From Solenopsis invicta (taxonomy: Eukaryota > Arthropoda > Insecta > Hymenoptera > Formicidae), in NCBI RefSeq assembly GCF_016802725.1, contig NC_052672.1:3068749-3132748 (forward strand): a DNA stretch of 64,000 nt. Direction: 5' to 3'. Below the pieces are notes generated by a model. The model was not told the origin of the DNA. It saw only the letters and a list, made by a program, of their open reading frames with translations, and ran no database searches. A program made the translations under genes and the position numbers. Below, piece by piece: positions 36,205-49,131 of this stretch; position 1 is the first letter of the stretch, and every line of letters starts with the position of its first letter.

Positions 36205-37900
36205 AATGTTGAAAACTGCAGTTTGTGTTGGAACAGTAATATAAAATAATAGCTTATTAAATTAGAGCTTTGTTAGTAATATTGGAAAATTATATAGAAT
36301 ATCGTGAACTTAATGTACCTTGGCAAATTCTGAATTATTGTTTTTTTATTATAAAATAATTGTCATTCTTAGAGTAATTTTATGATTTTTAACGTTAATT
36401 AATTTAATAAATAAGCTTTAATGTGTAATTACATTAAAAATTTGTTTAACCCTAATCTATTTAACCTTTACTCATCACTACACCTATTTTTTGTTATCTT
36501 CTCTGTCATACTAGAGTCTGTGGAATCTGTAACTTTGTCCAGCTGTATCTCTTAACTGAAAGCATATTTTTTAGCTTAAAGCATGTGAAATCGATATCTC
36601 AGTAATACAAAGACAGATAAACAAGAATCGAATAAAAAATATTTTTAAATAATTATAATAGTTTAAAGAAATTGTATTACAAAAATTTAAAACAAATTTT
36701 TTTAAATAAAACATTACAAATTTTTTAATTTCAATTTCAAGTAGAAACGTAGGATTTTTTAGTTGACTCTTTGTCTTCTAACTAAAAATATTAAATATTT
36801 TTTAAAAATATTTGTCATAATAGTTTAATTGGTATTTTATAATATTTGTCATAATATTTATGATAAAAATTTTTGTAATATTTATAAAAAAAAATATTTT
36901 TTACAGTTTTTTGGGTTAAGGCAGAAAGATGCTTGTTGGTATCAATATTATTAAATTGATTGTCAATTTAATTACGCGATATTACTTTTCTGATTCAATT
37001 TAAAGCCTCGTCACATTCGTGCACGGTACATTTCGGAACGCTTCGACTTAATAACATGTGACTATCAACTACCGAAAACGTAACATGTGATATTGTTATC
37101 GAGAAGCGTGGATATTTAAAACCTATCAGAAATTATAAAACTCCAAAAAAACTATAAAATTTTATAGTGAAAATCATTTTTTTTTTTTTATTTAAGATGT
37201 CACGAAAAGTTGGCACCTCAAATTTTTAAAGTGTCATTTTTTTTAAATGAATTTGTTGAAACTTTTGTTATAAACTCTGAGGAACTGTAAAACGATTGTG
37301 AGTTATATAATAGAATTTGCGTCAAAACATGCCATGCAAAAAGCTGAGGTTAACGCGCGATTAACGAGCATGTGCCAGCCACGCAATGCCGTGAATCAAA
37401 TATGTGCGAATTGAGCGTAACAGAGGGATATTAAATCGCTTGAAGTTGTTAACTATCTTGTAGTCTATCTTGAAGACGTTTCGTCTCTTGTGTAGTTATT
37501 GTGTTTTCAAGTGGAATTACAAGCATTTCACGCTCATGTAACTACGGGTATGTGTGCATTTCCACTAAAATGTTTAATTCGTCTTTCGTCATCCAGTTAT
37601 CCTGGTTTCTTAACTTATCTGAGTTGTCTAATTTGTTGCTTTTCCGTCACATTGGCGTAGTATAATTAAACAATTTCTTGAATTTTCGCTTGTGTCGTGT
37701 TTCTAGAACAAATAAATTATAGCTGAGCTGATTTCTAAACCAAACAAAATTAGGAAACATGTCAAAGAGCTTCTTGTATACAATAATAGTATCGCTTAAG
37801 GATAAAAAGTATTAAATTACTAGATAATTTTGATTTTAGATCGTTTGCCTTTTATCTAGAAATGATTCTTGAACAACTAGCTGCAACTGTTACTATAATA
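36202..37900. other. Intergenic, nothing recognized
   Basis: Very AT-rich to about 36990, with local atttgtcataat duplications at about 36810-36860. The rest is unique. No motif-bearing frame. Confidence 0.5.
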
Positions 37901-38203
37901 ACACAACCACACAAAAAAGAAAAACTGTCATGTCCGAGAGATTAGACCCATGTATCCCTATGTATTTTGAGGCTCTGAAACCGAATATGGCTTCAGAATT
38001 GTGCCATCAGATCAGAATTTTTTTTGCCGGGCTGAATAGCGTAATTTTGAGGAATGTTTGGCAATTTTTTGAGAGTAAAAAGAATCCTGATCTAATGGAG
38101 CAATTCTGAGGTCGTATTCGATTTCGGAGCCTCAAAATACATATAGGGATACATGGGTCTAATTTCTTGGACATGACACTATTTTTTTTTTGTGTGGCTG
38201 TGT
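37901..38203. mobile_element. MITE with about 110-bp inverted ends
   Basis: The left end reads acacaaccacacaaaaaaga, then gtcatgtcc, then ttagacccatgtatccctat. The right end is the inverted copy, ending ggctgtgt. Pairing continues through tattttgaggctc and beyond, leaving a short centre (gccgggctgaatagc). About 303 bp. The 80-codon minus-strand frame across it is a consequence of the repeat. Confidence 0.85.
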
Positions 38204-38794
38204 AATTTTTGCCAGCTTTTTGTGGTGTGAAAAGATTTTCAACTGCCATCCTTATGGCACAGTTCCGAAGTTATTGAGATTTATCCATCATTAAATTGCA
38301 CTAGTGAAGTTAATCGGAAACGTGACGAGTTAAGTTCAATGTAACGAGGTAAATAATGTCGCAAAAAATTTTGATATTAATTAATTACATTATTCCTATG
38401 TATAAAGTGCAATACTATTAAAAGTGCAACTATTTTATTATTATTATAAAATACAACATTATTAAAAGTACAATTATTGTATTATTATATAACAAAAATA
38501 AAAATGGTTATGTAATTGATGTAATAATTGAGAAAAATGATTCAAATTTATTAACCTAAGATAAAATTAAAATACAATTATACCAATTCTAAATTTGAAA
38601 CTTTATTTTTTTTTAAATTATTTAAGAAAACAGTAATTATTTGTTCATTTTTAAATCTTGCAATAATTAATTTGTAGAAAACCAATTAACAAATATAATT
38701 AAAAAGAAAAACTATAATATCTTTTAAAATGAAAATAAGTGTGATGTTTTATATCAATTACAGCAAGATTGTAAAAAATTAATTTAGATTCTGG

Positions 38795-39198
38795 CGAGGG
38801 GGAATTCACAACCCAAAATTTTGTACACCAATGCCGATTTTTGGCATTGCTGTAAAACACTGCCGACATTTTTGTACACTGCCGACAATGCTTATTGTTA
38901 GTCAATGCCTACAATGCCGTCAATCCTATATTAAAATTAAGGCAATGCCATGCAATTATGAACACTACCGCGTGCCCATTATCATACGCCAATGCCTGCA
39001 CAAGAATTCTAAAGCTTTCCCGAAGTATTCAAAAATTTTTGTGCTCAACCCCATGATCGAAAAACCGACTCTGAAGTGAGCTCACCACTCCCCAACCACT
39101 GACGACAATGCCGTCAATATTATAGGTCACTGCTTACTTTTTTCGGCAGTCCACTGCCGAAATTTTGTACACCAATGCCGGCTGTGAATTTCCCCTCG
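38795..39198. mobile_element. 404-bp deletion derivative of the 8-bp-TSD element
   Basis: Flanked by the perfect 8-bp duplication gattctgg (38787-38794 and 39199-39206). The first 236 bp align without gaps to 29516-29751, and the last 168 bp align without gaps to 30621-30788. I count about five substitutions in 404 positions. The difference is one clean 869-bp internal deletion at 39030/39031. The 82-codon frame over it is shared with the longer copy but is broken by the deletion junction, so it is not a conserved gene. Confidence 0.93.
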
Positions 39199-39262
39199 GA
39201 TTCTGGAATAAAAAAATACAGTATTTCATTAAAAAAAAATTTATGTGATATTAATCTGACCT

Positions 39263-39412
39263 CGGTAATGCCATAATCCTAGATCAAATGGATGTGATCA
39301 GTAAATAGATTTTTTTAATACCCTACAGCTTTTCTCTGAAACATTTTTCTCTAAAATGCTTTGTTTTCAAGATATTCAACCATTTTCGGACTTTTTGAAA
39401 ACTTGTATACAC
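39263..39412. repeat. Fragment of the palindromic-element family (right end)
   Basis: It aligns with 16560-16695: agatcaaa.tgat, aaatagatttttt, ctctgaaacattttt, aaatgctttgttttcaagat, and a final cggactttttg. The left half of the element and the terminal tacagggt are missing or decayed. Confidence 0.7.
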
Positions 39413-39439
39413 GTATATTATTTATATGTAATATTATAT

Positions 39440-39670
39440 CCGAGTGTAAAAAAAAGTATATGAGGAAATACGTGTAATTCAACACTGAAATATATGTTGA
39501 GAAAGTTTTAAAATGCTCAAAAATAAAATTATCTTATAACAAATGTTGGTTGTTGTATCTTGTTATATTAGCGTCACTGCCTAACTAAAAATGATTCTAT
39601 AATTGCTAGAATTCTTCACTTAATAACGGAGATATTACGATTGGCTGTAATACCTTCTTTTCATCAATAC
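39440..39670. repeat. Dispersed repeat, copy 2 (partner 28215-28450)
   Basis: Diverged copy of the right part of the 2.1-kb element, in the same orientation; the anchors are tacgtgtaattc, aaatgctcaaaa and ttatattagcgtcact. Confidence 0.65.
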
Positions 39671-39899
39671 TACATCACCTATAAATGTATATTATTAAAA
39701 GATAAATTCTTTCCAAACAATGAAATCGTCCAACAAATATTTTTCAACGAAAGTTTAACGATATCAAAAAACTTTTTTGACAGAACGTGATTCCATTTAA
39801 GTCGCTTAATTCGTGTGTTTTCATATACTTTGTAGTCTAAAATTTTAACTTTTAACTCTGTGAATATTTATTCTGAATACTCAAATACTTTAAGCTTTA

Positions 39900-40690
39900 G
39901 TGACGTGGTGCGATATCAAGATTTTTAGATACACGAAATTTCATAATACGAGAAAAGAATTTATCGAGAAATCATCTAAAAACATTTTGCGAGATAGGAA
40001 ACGACAACGGCAAAGTATAATATTGCACGTTATTCCGCGCCAAGAAAATCCTCTTATTCGGTACGAGGCGTGCGTAATTATCGCACGTTATATTTCTGGT
40101 TGTTAAGTCGCGTACACTGATATGTATTGCGTGCGTTTCCATAAAACGGATCTCTTTTTCGAAAGTTCCGGCAGAACGTGGAAGTCACATCGCGTCCCGA
40201 GAAGGCTGTTGAACTCGCCGTATGCTTTTCCTTATCCTGAGACGCGAAATTACTTTAGCCGTGGAACGTGCGCGATAAGCTGCACGAGCGGCGTATGCCG
40301 TGCGGCGTGACGGAAAATGGGCGCAAGCATCTTCGTTCCCGGGTCACGTAACTATCACGAGCGGCAGATATATATTATATGTTACTTTATACTCGCTGCG
40401 GTCCTGCGCACTATTCAACCCACTCACGGCCGCGGCTCATGACGCTATTCCACGTTCTGAACGACGTGCATAATGAGCCGTCGTTTTAATCTGCATTAAT
40501 GACATCGAGCTCCCTTTGCGTTTCACTCAAATCGCGGAGTTTAATTTAGCCAAACAAGTCAAGATTATGTTTGACGAGCGTAGTCAAACGACGTCGCATT
40601 TGACGCGAACATTGCCGCAACAAAATGGAACATTTTGGTTTTATTTGACAAAATTGTGCAGCCCCTTTAGTATTTCTGATGTGAGAAAAG
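39900..40690. other. GC/CpG-richer island without recognized gene
   Basis: The GC rise peaks at about 40120-40480. Open frames of 60-68 codons on the plus strand show no family pattern. It may be a promoter/5' exon or a conserved noncoding island; the sequence alone does not decide. Confidence 0.35.
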
Positions 40691-40695
40691 CTAGA

Positions 40696-40746
40696 TAGAA
40701 GGAGATAAAAGGAGATAGAAGGAGATAGAAGGAGATAGAAGTAGTA
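40696..40746. repeat. 10-bp tandem repeat (agatagaagg)n
   Basis: Four to five copies of ggagatagaa, with one aaaa variant near the start. Confidence 0.9.
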
Positions 40747-41159
40747 GGAAGATACGCGTATGTTAAACATTTTCAATAGGTACCACGACCGCTTAAAATT
40801 CATTGTTGAACATGAAAAAGATCACAGCATAAACTTTTCAGACCTCTCATACCTCTCATTACGTGTCATTAGTAATAAAATCCACATAGATTAGTAGCTC
40901 AAAGAAACATTCTTGCAAAGTTTCATCATATTTTTCCAATTACCCACTTTGCCATAAAATAGACACGATTTACAATCTTGTTGACAGCAATTCTGCTGTC
41001 CCATTTTTATTTTCATAAAAAAAGACCTTGAGCTTTACCAGATATTGATTGATAATGGTTTTCCTTCGAAAATCATTTTCAATAAAATCTATCTCAGATT
41101 TAAATATTTGCGTGTGAAGAAAATGAAAAACGTAAGAGAAAGCGACACGTAGTGAGAAA

Positions 41160-41860
41160 CCGAGAATGACACATCAGACAACACAAAAAAATTGTTTATA
41201 TTCCCACATGTGAAACATATGTCAGAATCTGCAGCTTCATTACTGGACAAAAGAAAACGTACTGTTGATTACAGAATCATTAATAAACTTAATAGATATG
41301 TCAGAGCTCACAAAGACAAAAATCAGCTCGAAAAAAACAATAAAGTGGTTTATAAAATTCAATGTAATGATCGTGACATATGTGGGACAGGCAAAGCGAT
41401 AATTGCGAAGAACTAAAGAACACGAAAATAATACGAGATTAGATCCAACATAGCATTCAGTTGTCTCGGAACATATGTATCATAGATGTCAACCATACTT
41501 TTGACTAGAATAATATCAATCAGCATAATTACTTGACTCTGAATCGAATTTTTGCAAAAGATTTATTTCTGAAATAAATCACATTAAAGAGAGAATAACA
41601 GAATAGTATTAATCTAAACAAGGATACAAAATTGCTTAACAGTGCATATTTTAATTTACTTATCTCTCGGTCTGTCCTGCATAGTTCAATAATTATCGGA
41701 TGCTCTCTGTGATATGGTTATATGAGTAAGAGCTAGGATTTGATCGGAAGTGTGACATGTATTTCCTGTCCTTTCTGATTTTTTTATTGTTATTTCAACA
41801 ATACCGTTGATGAAGGTTCAGCAAACATGAAACGCGTTCAAAGTTCATTTTTTATATTAA
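41160..41860 (+). pseudogene. Penelope-like element, GIY-YIG/C-terminal fragment
   Basis: The open frame at 41192-41416 reads FPHVKHMSESAASLL, then VDYRIINKLNRYVRAHKDK, then NKVVYKIQCNDRDICGTGK. This matches the linker and start of the GIY-YIG endonuclease of Penelope-like retroelements (family pattern VVYKI.C..C...YVGQT). Downstream, out of frame, come TRLDPT-like, HSVVSEHM-like and LDSESNF.KRFISE.NHIKE pieces, then a 3' region with gttgatgaaggttcagcaaa and catgaaacgcg. The key YVGQT reads as CGTGKA, so the nuclease is inactive, and the reverse transcriptase is absent. Confidence 0.8.
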
Positions 41861-41989
41861 CGTTCATTTCAAAATATTAATTTTAGAGATTTGTTAATAT
41901 AATTAACAAACCTCTAAAGAGGTATATTAATCTAATTTCTTAATAAATATGCATTAATCCTTTTACTGTTTTAATTTATTCATTTCGAG

Positions 41990-42450
41990 ACCTGTTTAAT
42001 TACCTTCTTATTGTAGGAAAATATTTAAGGAAAAAGAATTTAGAAAAAGTAAGGATAGGAGAACAAAGTAGGGGACTAATTAAGTGTAATTAAATAAATG
42101 ATAATATAAAGGAAACAAATAAATATTGATTAGATGAAAGATATCAGTATTGTGTATTTTGCGGAGATGAAATAGATTTGCTAGATTATCACTTACACAA
42201 TTAGAAAAATAATATATTATAGGACAAAAGTCTGATTTAAAAGAATAGGTAAAGATATGAATGAAATATACGGTGAGATAAGGCTTTAAATATAGTAAAA
42301 AGTAAATGTATTATGAAAATTATGAAAAGAAAGAGACAAAGAAAAGGTTGCTGAGAAGAGAAGATATAAAGACAAAAGCATAGGATAAGAAGTCTTTGGT
42401 AAAATTTTAATGATATTATAATATAACAATAATATAATAATGTAATAACG
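41990..42450 (+). pseudogene. LINE ORF2 C-terminal (zinc-finger) fragment
   Basis: The frame reads LEKVRIGEQSRGLIKCN, then LDERYQYCVFCGDEID followed by LLDYHLHN. This is the C-x2-C...H...C tail usually found at the end of ORF2 in I/Jockey/R1-type LINEs. A stop replaces the usual Trp before LDER, another falls where the last Cys is expected, and frameshifts follow. It is likely the 3' part of a dead LINE, possibly the same family as the 34-36 kb relic. Confidence 0.7.
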
Positions 42451-43744
42451 TGATAAGAAAAAGTGTAAGAAAGCTTGTATGCGTAGATTTTAAAGTCTGC
42501 GTATTTAAATAAATTAACTCTTAAAGCATGGTGTCACATATATATGAGATCTTTTACAAATTAAAAAAAGAATTGGTTCTTTTATATATTTCGATGTTTT
42601 TATAATTTCGTACTTATTGTTAGTAAGATGAATCATTGAAACCAGCATAGAAGCCTACAGTTGCGACATCGGTAGAAAAAATTCCATGCACGAACGCCGC
42701 ATATTCAGACTTGAAACGCAGTCATAACGGAATGTAGAAAGATTTAGGTTTAAATCCTTACTGAAGTGTTATTTTTTTTTTTTTTTTTTTATAAAATTCT
42801 TTACAATTTGAGAGATTGGCAGTTTACAATGAGCAGGTCTAATATATTGACAGATTAACTTCAGAAACTTAAAAGATCTGTTCTAATGCTAGTCATTCGT
42901 GAATATTACGCGGCACTGTCGATACATAAACACTGCAGAGTCTTAATTCTCCGAAATAAAAAGAAAAACCTGTATACAATAAAACCTAAATCCAAAAATC
43001 TTTTTTTCAAAAAAGAAAAATACTTACGTCAAGTAAACGAAAAAAGTGTTATATGTCTTCTTAAACAAAAAGTAATTTTTTAATAAAAAGAATATGGTAA
43101 AGAATATGCGATTTATATAAGTTACACACATCGATGTTATTGAGAAAAGAATACTGATCATTTTCTTATAAATTGGTGGTCTCATATAGTTTTTTAAAAA
43201 TACTTACATAAAATTTATTTTTAAAATTTCATTATTTTTATTATATGACCTTATGTAATAGATAGTAAATAAATATGCATTTTAGATTAATTTTATCAGT
43301 TTTATTGCCCTTTAGATATGTTAGAAAGTGCAATAAATTAAAGTTTTACATTAAAGTTTGTATAATTATTTAATTAAAATTCATGTGGAATAGAGCAATT
43401 ATAAAGGTCATCTCGCTCAATAAGCAGAGAAAGGGGGTGAATCTCACTTCGTGCGGAAAGTTGTAAATCCATGTGGAATAGGACACTATGTATCATATAC
43501 AAGGTATCACATGACGAAAATAATGAGTTTTATGTAGGTAAGTATAACATATCTTGAGAACTGTATGAAATCACTGATTAATTTATAAGAAAATGTTAAT
43601 CGATACTCTCACTTCTATAGTACATAAAAGGATCAATAAAATCGATGAAGTATAATCTAAAATGTATATTATTCAAAAGGTAATGAGATCCGTATATAAA
43701 AAAAATCTTTAAAAAAAAGAAAATCTAAAAGAACAATGTTTTAA
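42451..43744. other. Intergenic, nothing secure
   Basis: AT-rich. A weak tRNA-promoter-like string (aggtttaaatcc) before a poly-T run at about 42746-42790 could be a decayed SINE. A word catgtggaatag is repeated at about 43383 and 43471. No gene is seen. Confidence 0.4.
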
Positions 43745-43945
43745 ATAAAAACTATGCTGTTATGTATAAAATTCAAAGAAACTTTACTTACGGTCCATTT
43801 TTACGAATTTGGTAAATACGAGACATGTCATATTTTAACAATGAAACGTATATAATAACGTAATGACATGCAAGACAAAATTTCATCGTCAATCTGTCAC
43901 GTTTTACGCTTATTAGTAATTTTTTCTGCAACGATGCATCGCTGC
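43745..43945. repeat. Dispersed repeat, copy 2 (partner 19010-19195)
   Basis: Same order and orientation of shared blocks as the first copy: tttttacgaat, acgagacatgtcatatttt, gcaagacaaaatttcatcgt and tgtcacgttttacgcttatt. Confidence 0.75.
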
Positions 43946-44917
43946 CATGCAACACGAAGGGCAATTTTTACAGTTTTAGGTTTAGGAATTTTGTTGGCTT
44001 ATCATTGCATTAATGTACAAAAATGATAAGAAAACTTAGGATGAAGCTACACGATAGCACCTCGACAATGCCAGTGCCGTAGTACAAAATATTTACTAGA
44101 ATATTTTTATATACTTGGCATATTATTGCGATTTGACATATTATCGCATCGATTAATAAAAGTTGCAGTATTGTGAGATTTTTTATTCATATTCTAACGA
44201 AGTGATTTTGAAGATAACTTCTCAAATTGGGTTTGATTGTCTCCGCAAACGAAAATAAATGAAATGCAATTTGATAGTATGTACAATTTTTGTTTCTGTA
44301 AAAATGTAAAAGATAACACAAGAACTTTATATTAATTTGTTCTCGCTTCTGTAAATAAATTTAGTATGTATTTGATACTACTCTTTCTGATGAAAACATA
44401 CTCAGCGGAATAAAAGATCATCGTGTCGTCAACATAATCTTAAAATTATTAAAAATAACTATCAATTACAGTCAGATCCATGATAACGATTCATTTACAT
44501 GTTTTGATGTTATGGCGATTATTATTTATTGTCCTATTTGAATATGGCTTGTGGTAATACCACAGCAATAGATTGATTCAATTATGTGTTCTAAATAATT
44601 AGACTACGGCACCGCAATAACTATGTACTAATAAACTAAATAGTGTAGTACGTTAAATAGCAAACAGCATTTTCTTTAATCTTCAATATTACATTTTTTA
44701 ATACAAAAAAGTTTATGTTAACGTTTTTAAAGAAACAAGTTTATGAATGTTATCTACATATGGACTTCAAATGTTATTTTATGTAGTAAGATACAAGTAC
44801 AACAATGTTACGACAATAAAATGTCGACAATAAAAATCTTTTAAATTTTTACTCTTACTTTTTAGTGTTTTACAATCTTCTGAATATAGTAAATTTAAAT
44901 ATTATTTTTCTGAAATA
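43946..44917. other. Intergenic, nothing recognized
   Basis: AT-rich unique sequence with no motif-bearing frame. Confidence 0.5.
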
Positions 44918-46039
44918 TTGGGTGAGTACAAAGTTGTATCCAATTCAGTTAAATATCATTAGGAGAATTGTATACTAATACTAATCGTTATATAGATGTA
45001 GGTATTGTACATCTATGGAAACGAGACAAACTCAAAGATTATTTGAGCGAGACTTGTGTCTTGATCGAATTTACGTTGTAAAGAAAATTTTGAAAATGAA
45101 CAGAAACAAGTTGAAGATTAACGGCATGTTATGCTTAAAAAAAAGAAACATTCAAATTTATCAAAATCGTTTATCAGCAATTCTAACTATTGTGAAATGA
45201 TATGCGAAATTTAAATGTGGTGATTTCCATCTTAACGATTATGCACTCTGGCCACTCTTCAGATGATAATATTGTGCAATTTAATGCAAAATAATTCACG
45301 AATTTCAGCAGAAGAGATTGTTGAGCGACTCAACATTGACATATCGACCGCATTTCGACATTTAAAAATATAGAATACATTTTAAAACTCGATATATGAA
45401 TTTATTAACCGAAGTGAACAAATTAAGGTTTTGCAGTTGTTTCTTTGCTTAGTCGACTAATTGAAAAGTGTGTAAAATCCACAACAAAATTTGCATCCTG
45501 TGAAAGTGAACTACTTTTTATTTGTTAGGATTAACGAGGAATAATTTATTTTCAGCTGCTGCTCATTGATCAAACGATTAATTCTGACAAATACTGTCAA
45601 CAATTAAACAATTTAAATGCAGCAATCCAGAAGAATCGTTCAATTCTTGCCAATCGTAAGGGAATCATTTTTCACCGTGACAAAGCGATGCATACTGCAA
45701 AACAGATTTTGTACAAATTAAAGAAACTGAAATAGGTTATTATGTTACATGCATCGTATTCTTTTGATATCGCGTCATCAGATTATCACTTGTTTCAATC
45801 ATTGTAAAATACATACATATGATTTGAATGGAAAAAATTCTCATACATCTTTGGAAGTCATGAAAAACCATGTTTCTTTATCGCAAATAAGGTTTTGATG
45901 GAGGCATCTATATGTTACTACAACGTTGGGATAAAATTGACGGCGTTTATATAATTAATTAACAAAAAATGTTTACACGCCAAATTACTGGTTGAGTTTT
46001 TTAATAATAAATTGAATACGAACTTTTGCACTCATTCAA
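44918..46039 (+). pseudogene. Mariner element with recognizable ends and a decayed transposase
   Basis: The terminal repeats pair: ttgggtgagtacaaagttgt (left) and, reversed, ttgaatgagtgcaaaagttc (right). Broken frames on the plus strand give, in order, YAKFKCGDFHLNDYA, then SGHSSDDNIVQFNA, then SRISAEEIVERLNIDISTAF (helix-turn-helix), then LLLIDQTINSDKYCQQLNNL and NRSILANRKGIIFHRDKAMH (second catalytic Asp block). After that come HASYSFDIASSDYHLFQSL (third Asp region) and a decayed tail. The first catalytic block (DEKW) is not recognizable. Length 1122 bp against about 1.28 kb for intact mariners. Several stops and shifts make it inactive; the sequence fits the SETMAR-like branch. Confidence 0.87.
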
Positions 46040-49000
46040 TGCTTGAAATTTATTAAAAAAATAAAATTAAAGTACTTCAAAAATTATATTTAAATTTATC
46101 GAATTAAATTGAGCTGGGCTGATAAAGATACGGGGGGCAGTTAGTGATGCGCAATATTGTGATTAACAAATTATTTTCCAATTGCATATCAATTTTATAT
46201 TGCAATAATTTGAATATTTTGCTTCACTTCGAACCATTCTCAGAGGTGATTTGCATCTCACAAGCAGATCAGAGATTGCGTTACTCTTAACTAGTCAGAA
46301 CTATTATAAAAGTTGAAAACTTTCCTTCCGGATAAAAAGCACCCTCATCAAAATTGAGATGTAATCATGACGACATACAGCAATCATGATGAAATCTAAT
46401 GAGCCCAGGAATGCAATTTAAAAACCTTCGTCAAATAAAACTATGCAAATAAAACACAAATTAAAGAACTGCATACTAATTATGAGATATCGTATGACGA
46501 TACACGATCAAATTAAAATAAAATAGTTTTGTAGTAAAATAATAATACTTGTGTCGATGACAGTTTGACATGAAGATTAAATTTACATTTATTATATTCA
46601 GAGACTTACGGCAATATTTTGAAAAGGTTTCAGCCATTTCAGTGATTTTTGGTAATATTTCAGGAAGCTTATAGACTTTTTTAGTAATCTTTCAACAAGT
46701 TTTGAGTGTAAAAATCGCGGACATTTTGCCATTAAAGAGCTGCAATGTTGCAAACATATTTCGAAACTTGTATGAAAATTTTCACTTTTCACTTGAAATA
46801 TTTCCGAGAAACTTTTAAAAAATTTGCTATATGGGTATGAACCCGTTCAGGAACATATTTAGCTTTTAAAAATAAATCTATAAAATATGACATCTTTATA
46901 TTTTTAGAATTACTGAATACGAATCTAAATAAAAATTCTAAAAATTCAAAGACTTAAAAAATTTATAAAATTAAATATTTTATATTAGAAGATGACTAAT
47001 TAATTATTTTAAATGTATAGAATTTGAATATAAATTTATATTTAACAACCATAAAAATAAAAAAATGTTATATTTTATGAAAATTTGTCTTTTAGAAAAA
47101 TAAATCTAAATGTGAACGAGTTTATAGATTTCAGAAGCTTAAGTGAGATTATGTATAACTTTCAAACTATCTTTTTAATTTGTTTAATCAATTTTTTATC
47201 GTATAAGAATACCTTAGAAATTTGATTCAAACTTTGTAAAAATTTGTAATACATCCTAGTCCAGACTTATTAATTTTATCGAAGAATGTCAAAATTATGA
47301 TTTTAATAACTTTCATAACAGATTGCTAAAAATTCTGATAGACCTTTTATAACGGTCAAAAATCTACAAAGAAATGTCAACAAAATCTTAACTCAAAAAT
47401 ATAATTATTTTATTTTGCACATAAACAATTACTTGTTGAATAATTTATTTGAAATTATATTACACAAATTAATATAATATTATACTCAATGTTTTTAATT
47501 AAATAACTCAATATAAGACTCTACTAAAAAATTTAATTAATATAAATAATATTGCGTATAAGAGCCAGTACAAGTTACATATAAAGTTAAATATTTTATA
47601 TACGGAAACCTTATACTGGCTGTTATTACTAATATTATTTACATTATTTGAATTCTTTTAAATGAAAAAAATTAAAAATGAAACAAATAGTTATAAATAT
47701 TCTCGATCAATAATAAGAACTATTATACTGAGCTTTCTTCTGATTTCCTTAAGCTGGTTAAGCAAGTAAATTTTTTGTTGCTTAATGTCAAAAAGACTGT
47801 ATGTGTTCTGATTTATTAGGTAAATTTATTTTTTATTTTTTGCGTAATTGATGCTAAGATTCTATTGACATGAACAAATTTTCAGCATCCAAACCCGCGA
47901 ATGTACATAGATTTTCTTTGAAATAAAATTTTAATATTTACACCCAAATGTACGTGCGTAACAATCATTTCTCACTTAAGCTCAGTAAAATAATAATACA
48001 GCTAAAACATCCATTCCAAACCATTCAGATAATTCAGTTAACTCCGCTTGCAAACTTCTCATGCACCTAAATTTCTCTCGTCGTCGCCATAAGCGATTTT
48101 GCTGCTCACCGACATGCGTTTCGACCACTAACGTAAAGTCTTTGTTCAATGCGAAACATTTTGTAATAAGAGAAGAAAAATAGGTCCAATATTATATTCG
48201 ATTCATTTCTTTCGATTAATGCTCTTTGGTTGCATGTTTGTTTCGCGACTACATTTTTGTTTCACATTTTTGTTTGACATATATCAAAGAGCGATACAAG
48301 TAGCAGCGGCTTTGATTTTATTGATTTCACGACGCTTATTACTCCTCGTGTCTGCAGCTTGCAGCCAAGTTTCAATAGTCGAATTGATGAGACAAGACGT
48401 CAACGTCTGGCGATATTCATACCAAGGCCATTCCCGAAGGTCAACGAAATTCCTTCACTCCTGATATTCGTATCGGAATATAAACCTCGGCGATAAAACG
48501 AAGGGGGATGATACGTCGCGTATAACGCGGTCGCAAATTGCAGTAAGCGACCGACACGCGCGCTCTTTTTCCGCGGCGCACGACGCAACGCACCCACGGC
48601 TGCCGATCGATTGAAAACTATTTCAGCGATTACCCTCCGAAATGTATGCTGAAGGGAAATGCCGAGCATCTAAAGAGAGAGAGAGAGAGAGAATAACCAA
48701 GGGGAGAACGGATTTAGAGAAACGGCAAACTCAGAAAATGGCTGATCGTAGTCTGCTATTGATTACAGCTTTTTAATTTCTGATAGATTTGTTGTCGTTA
48801 TTGTTTCTTAGAAGTAATGATCAACGACCTCTCAACAATGTATAGCTATTATCGATTGCTAACTTTTGGCGATAAAACTAAAATATATTTTCCATAATGT
48901 AGACATAAAAATAGGAGTTAATGTTACAAATTAAATAAATTACAAGCTTTTAAAAAGAGATATCTCATAATAGGCGAGTTTACTTACCCTAGATACACTA

Positions 49001-49131
49001 CTCGATAAAAAATTGTTCGTATATAATTATATATAGGTATATATAATTATACATGTATCAAATCTCCATATAATTGAAATATATATAATTATATACCATG
49101 ATATATAATCGTACATAATTATGTGTAATTA
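46040..49131. other. Intergenic; CpG-richer patch at about 48290-48670
   Basis: Very AT-rich to about 48000. An inverted pair, ataatattgcgtataagagc against its complement, lies at about 47541-47648. The 48290-48670 patch is CpG-richer, with an 89-codon minus frame (48400-48669) lacking a recognizable motif. A (GA)n run lies at 48673-48692. No gene is supported. Confidence 0.4.
48673..48692. repeat. Short (GA)n microsatellite
   Basis: Ten GA units next to the CpG-richer patch. Confidence 0.9.

Noticed and set aside
42700..42790. SINE suggested by aggtttaaatcc before a poly-T run
   Set aside because: The A box is not convincing and no partner copy exists in the window.
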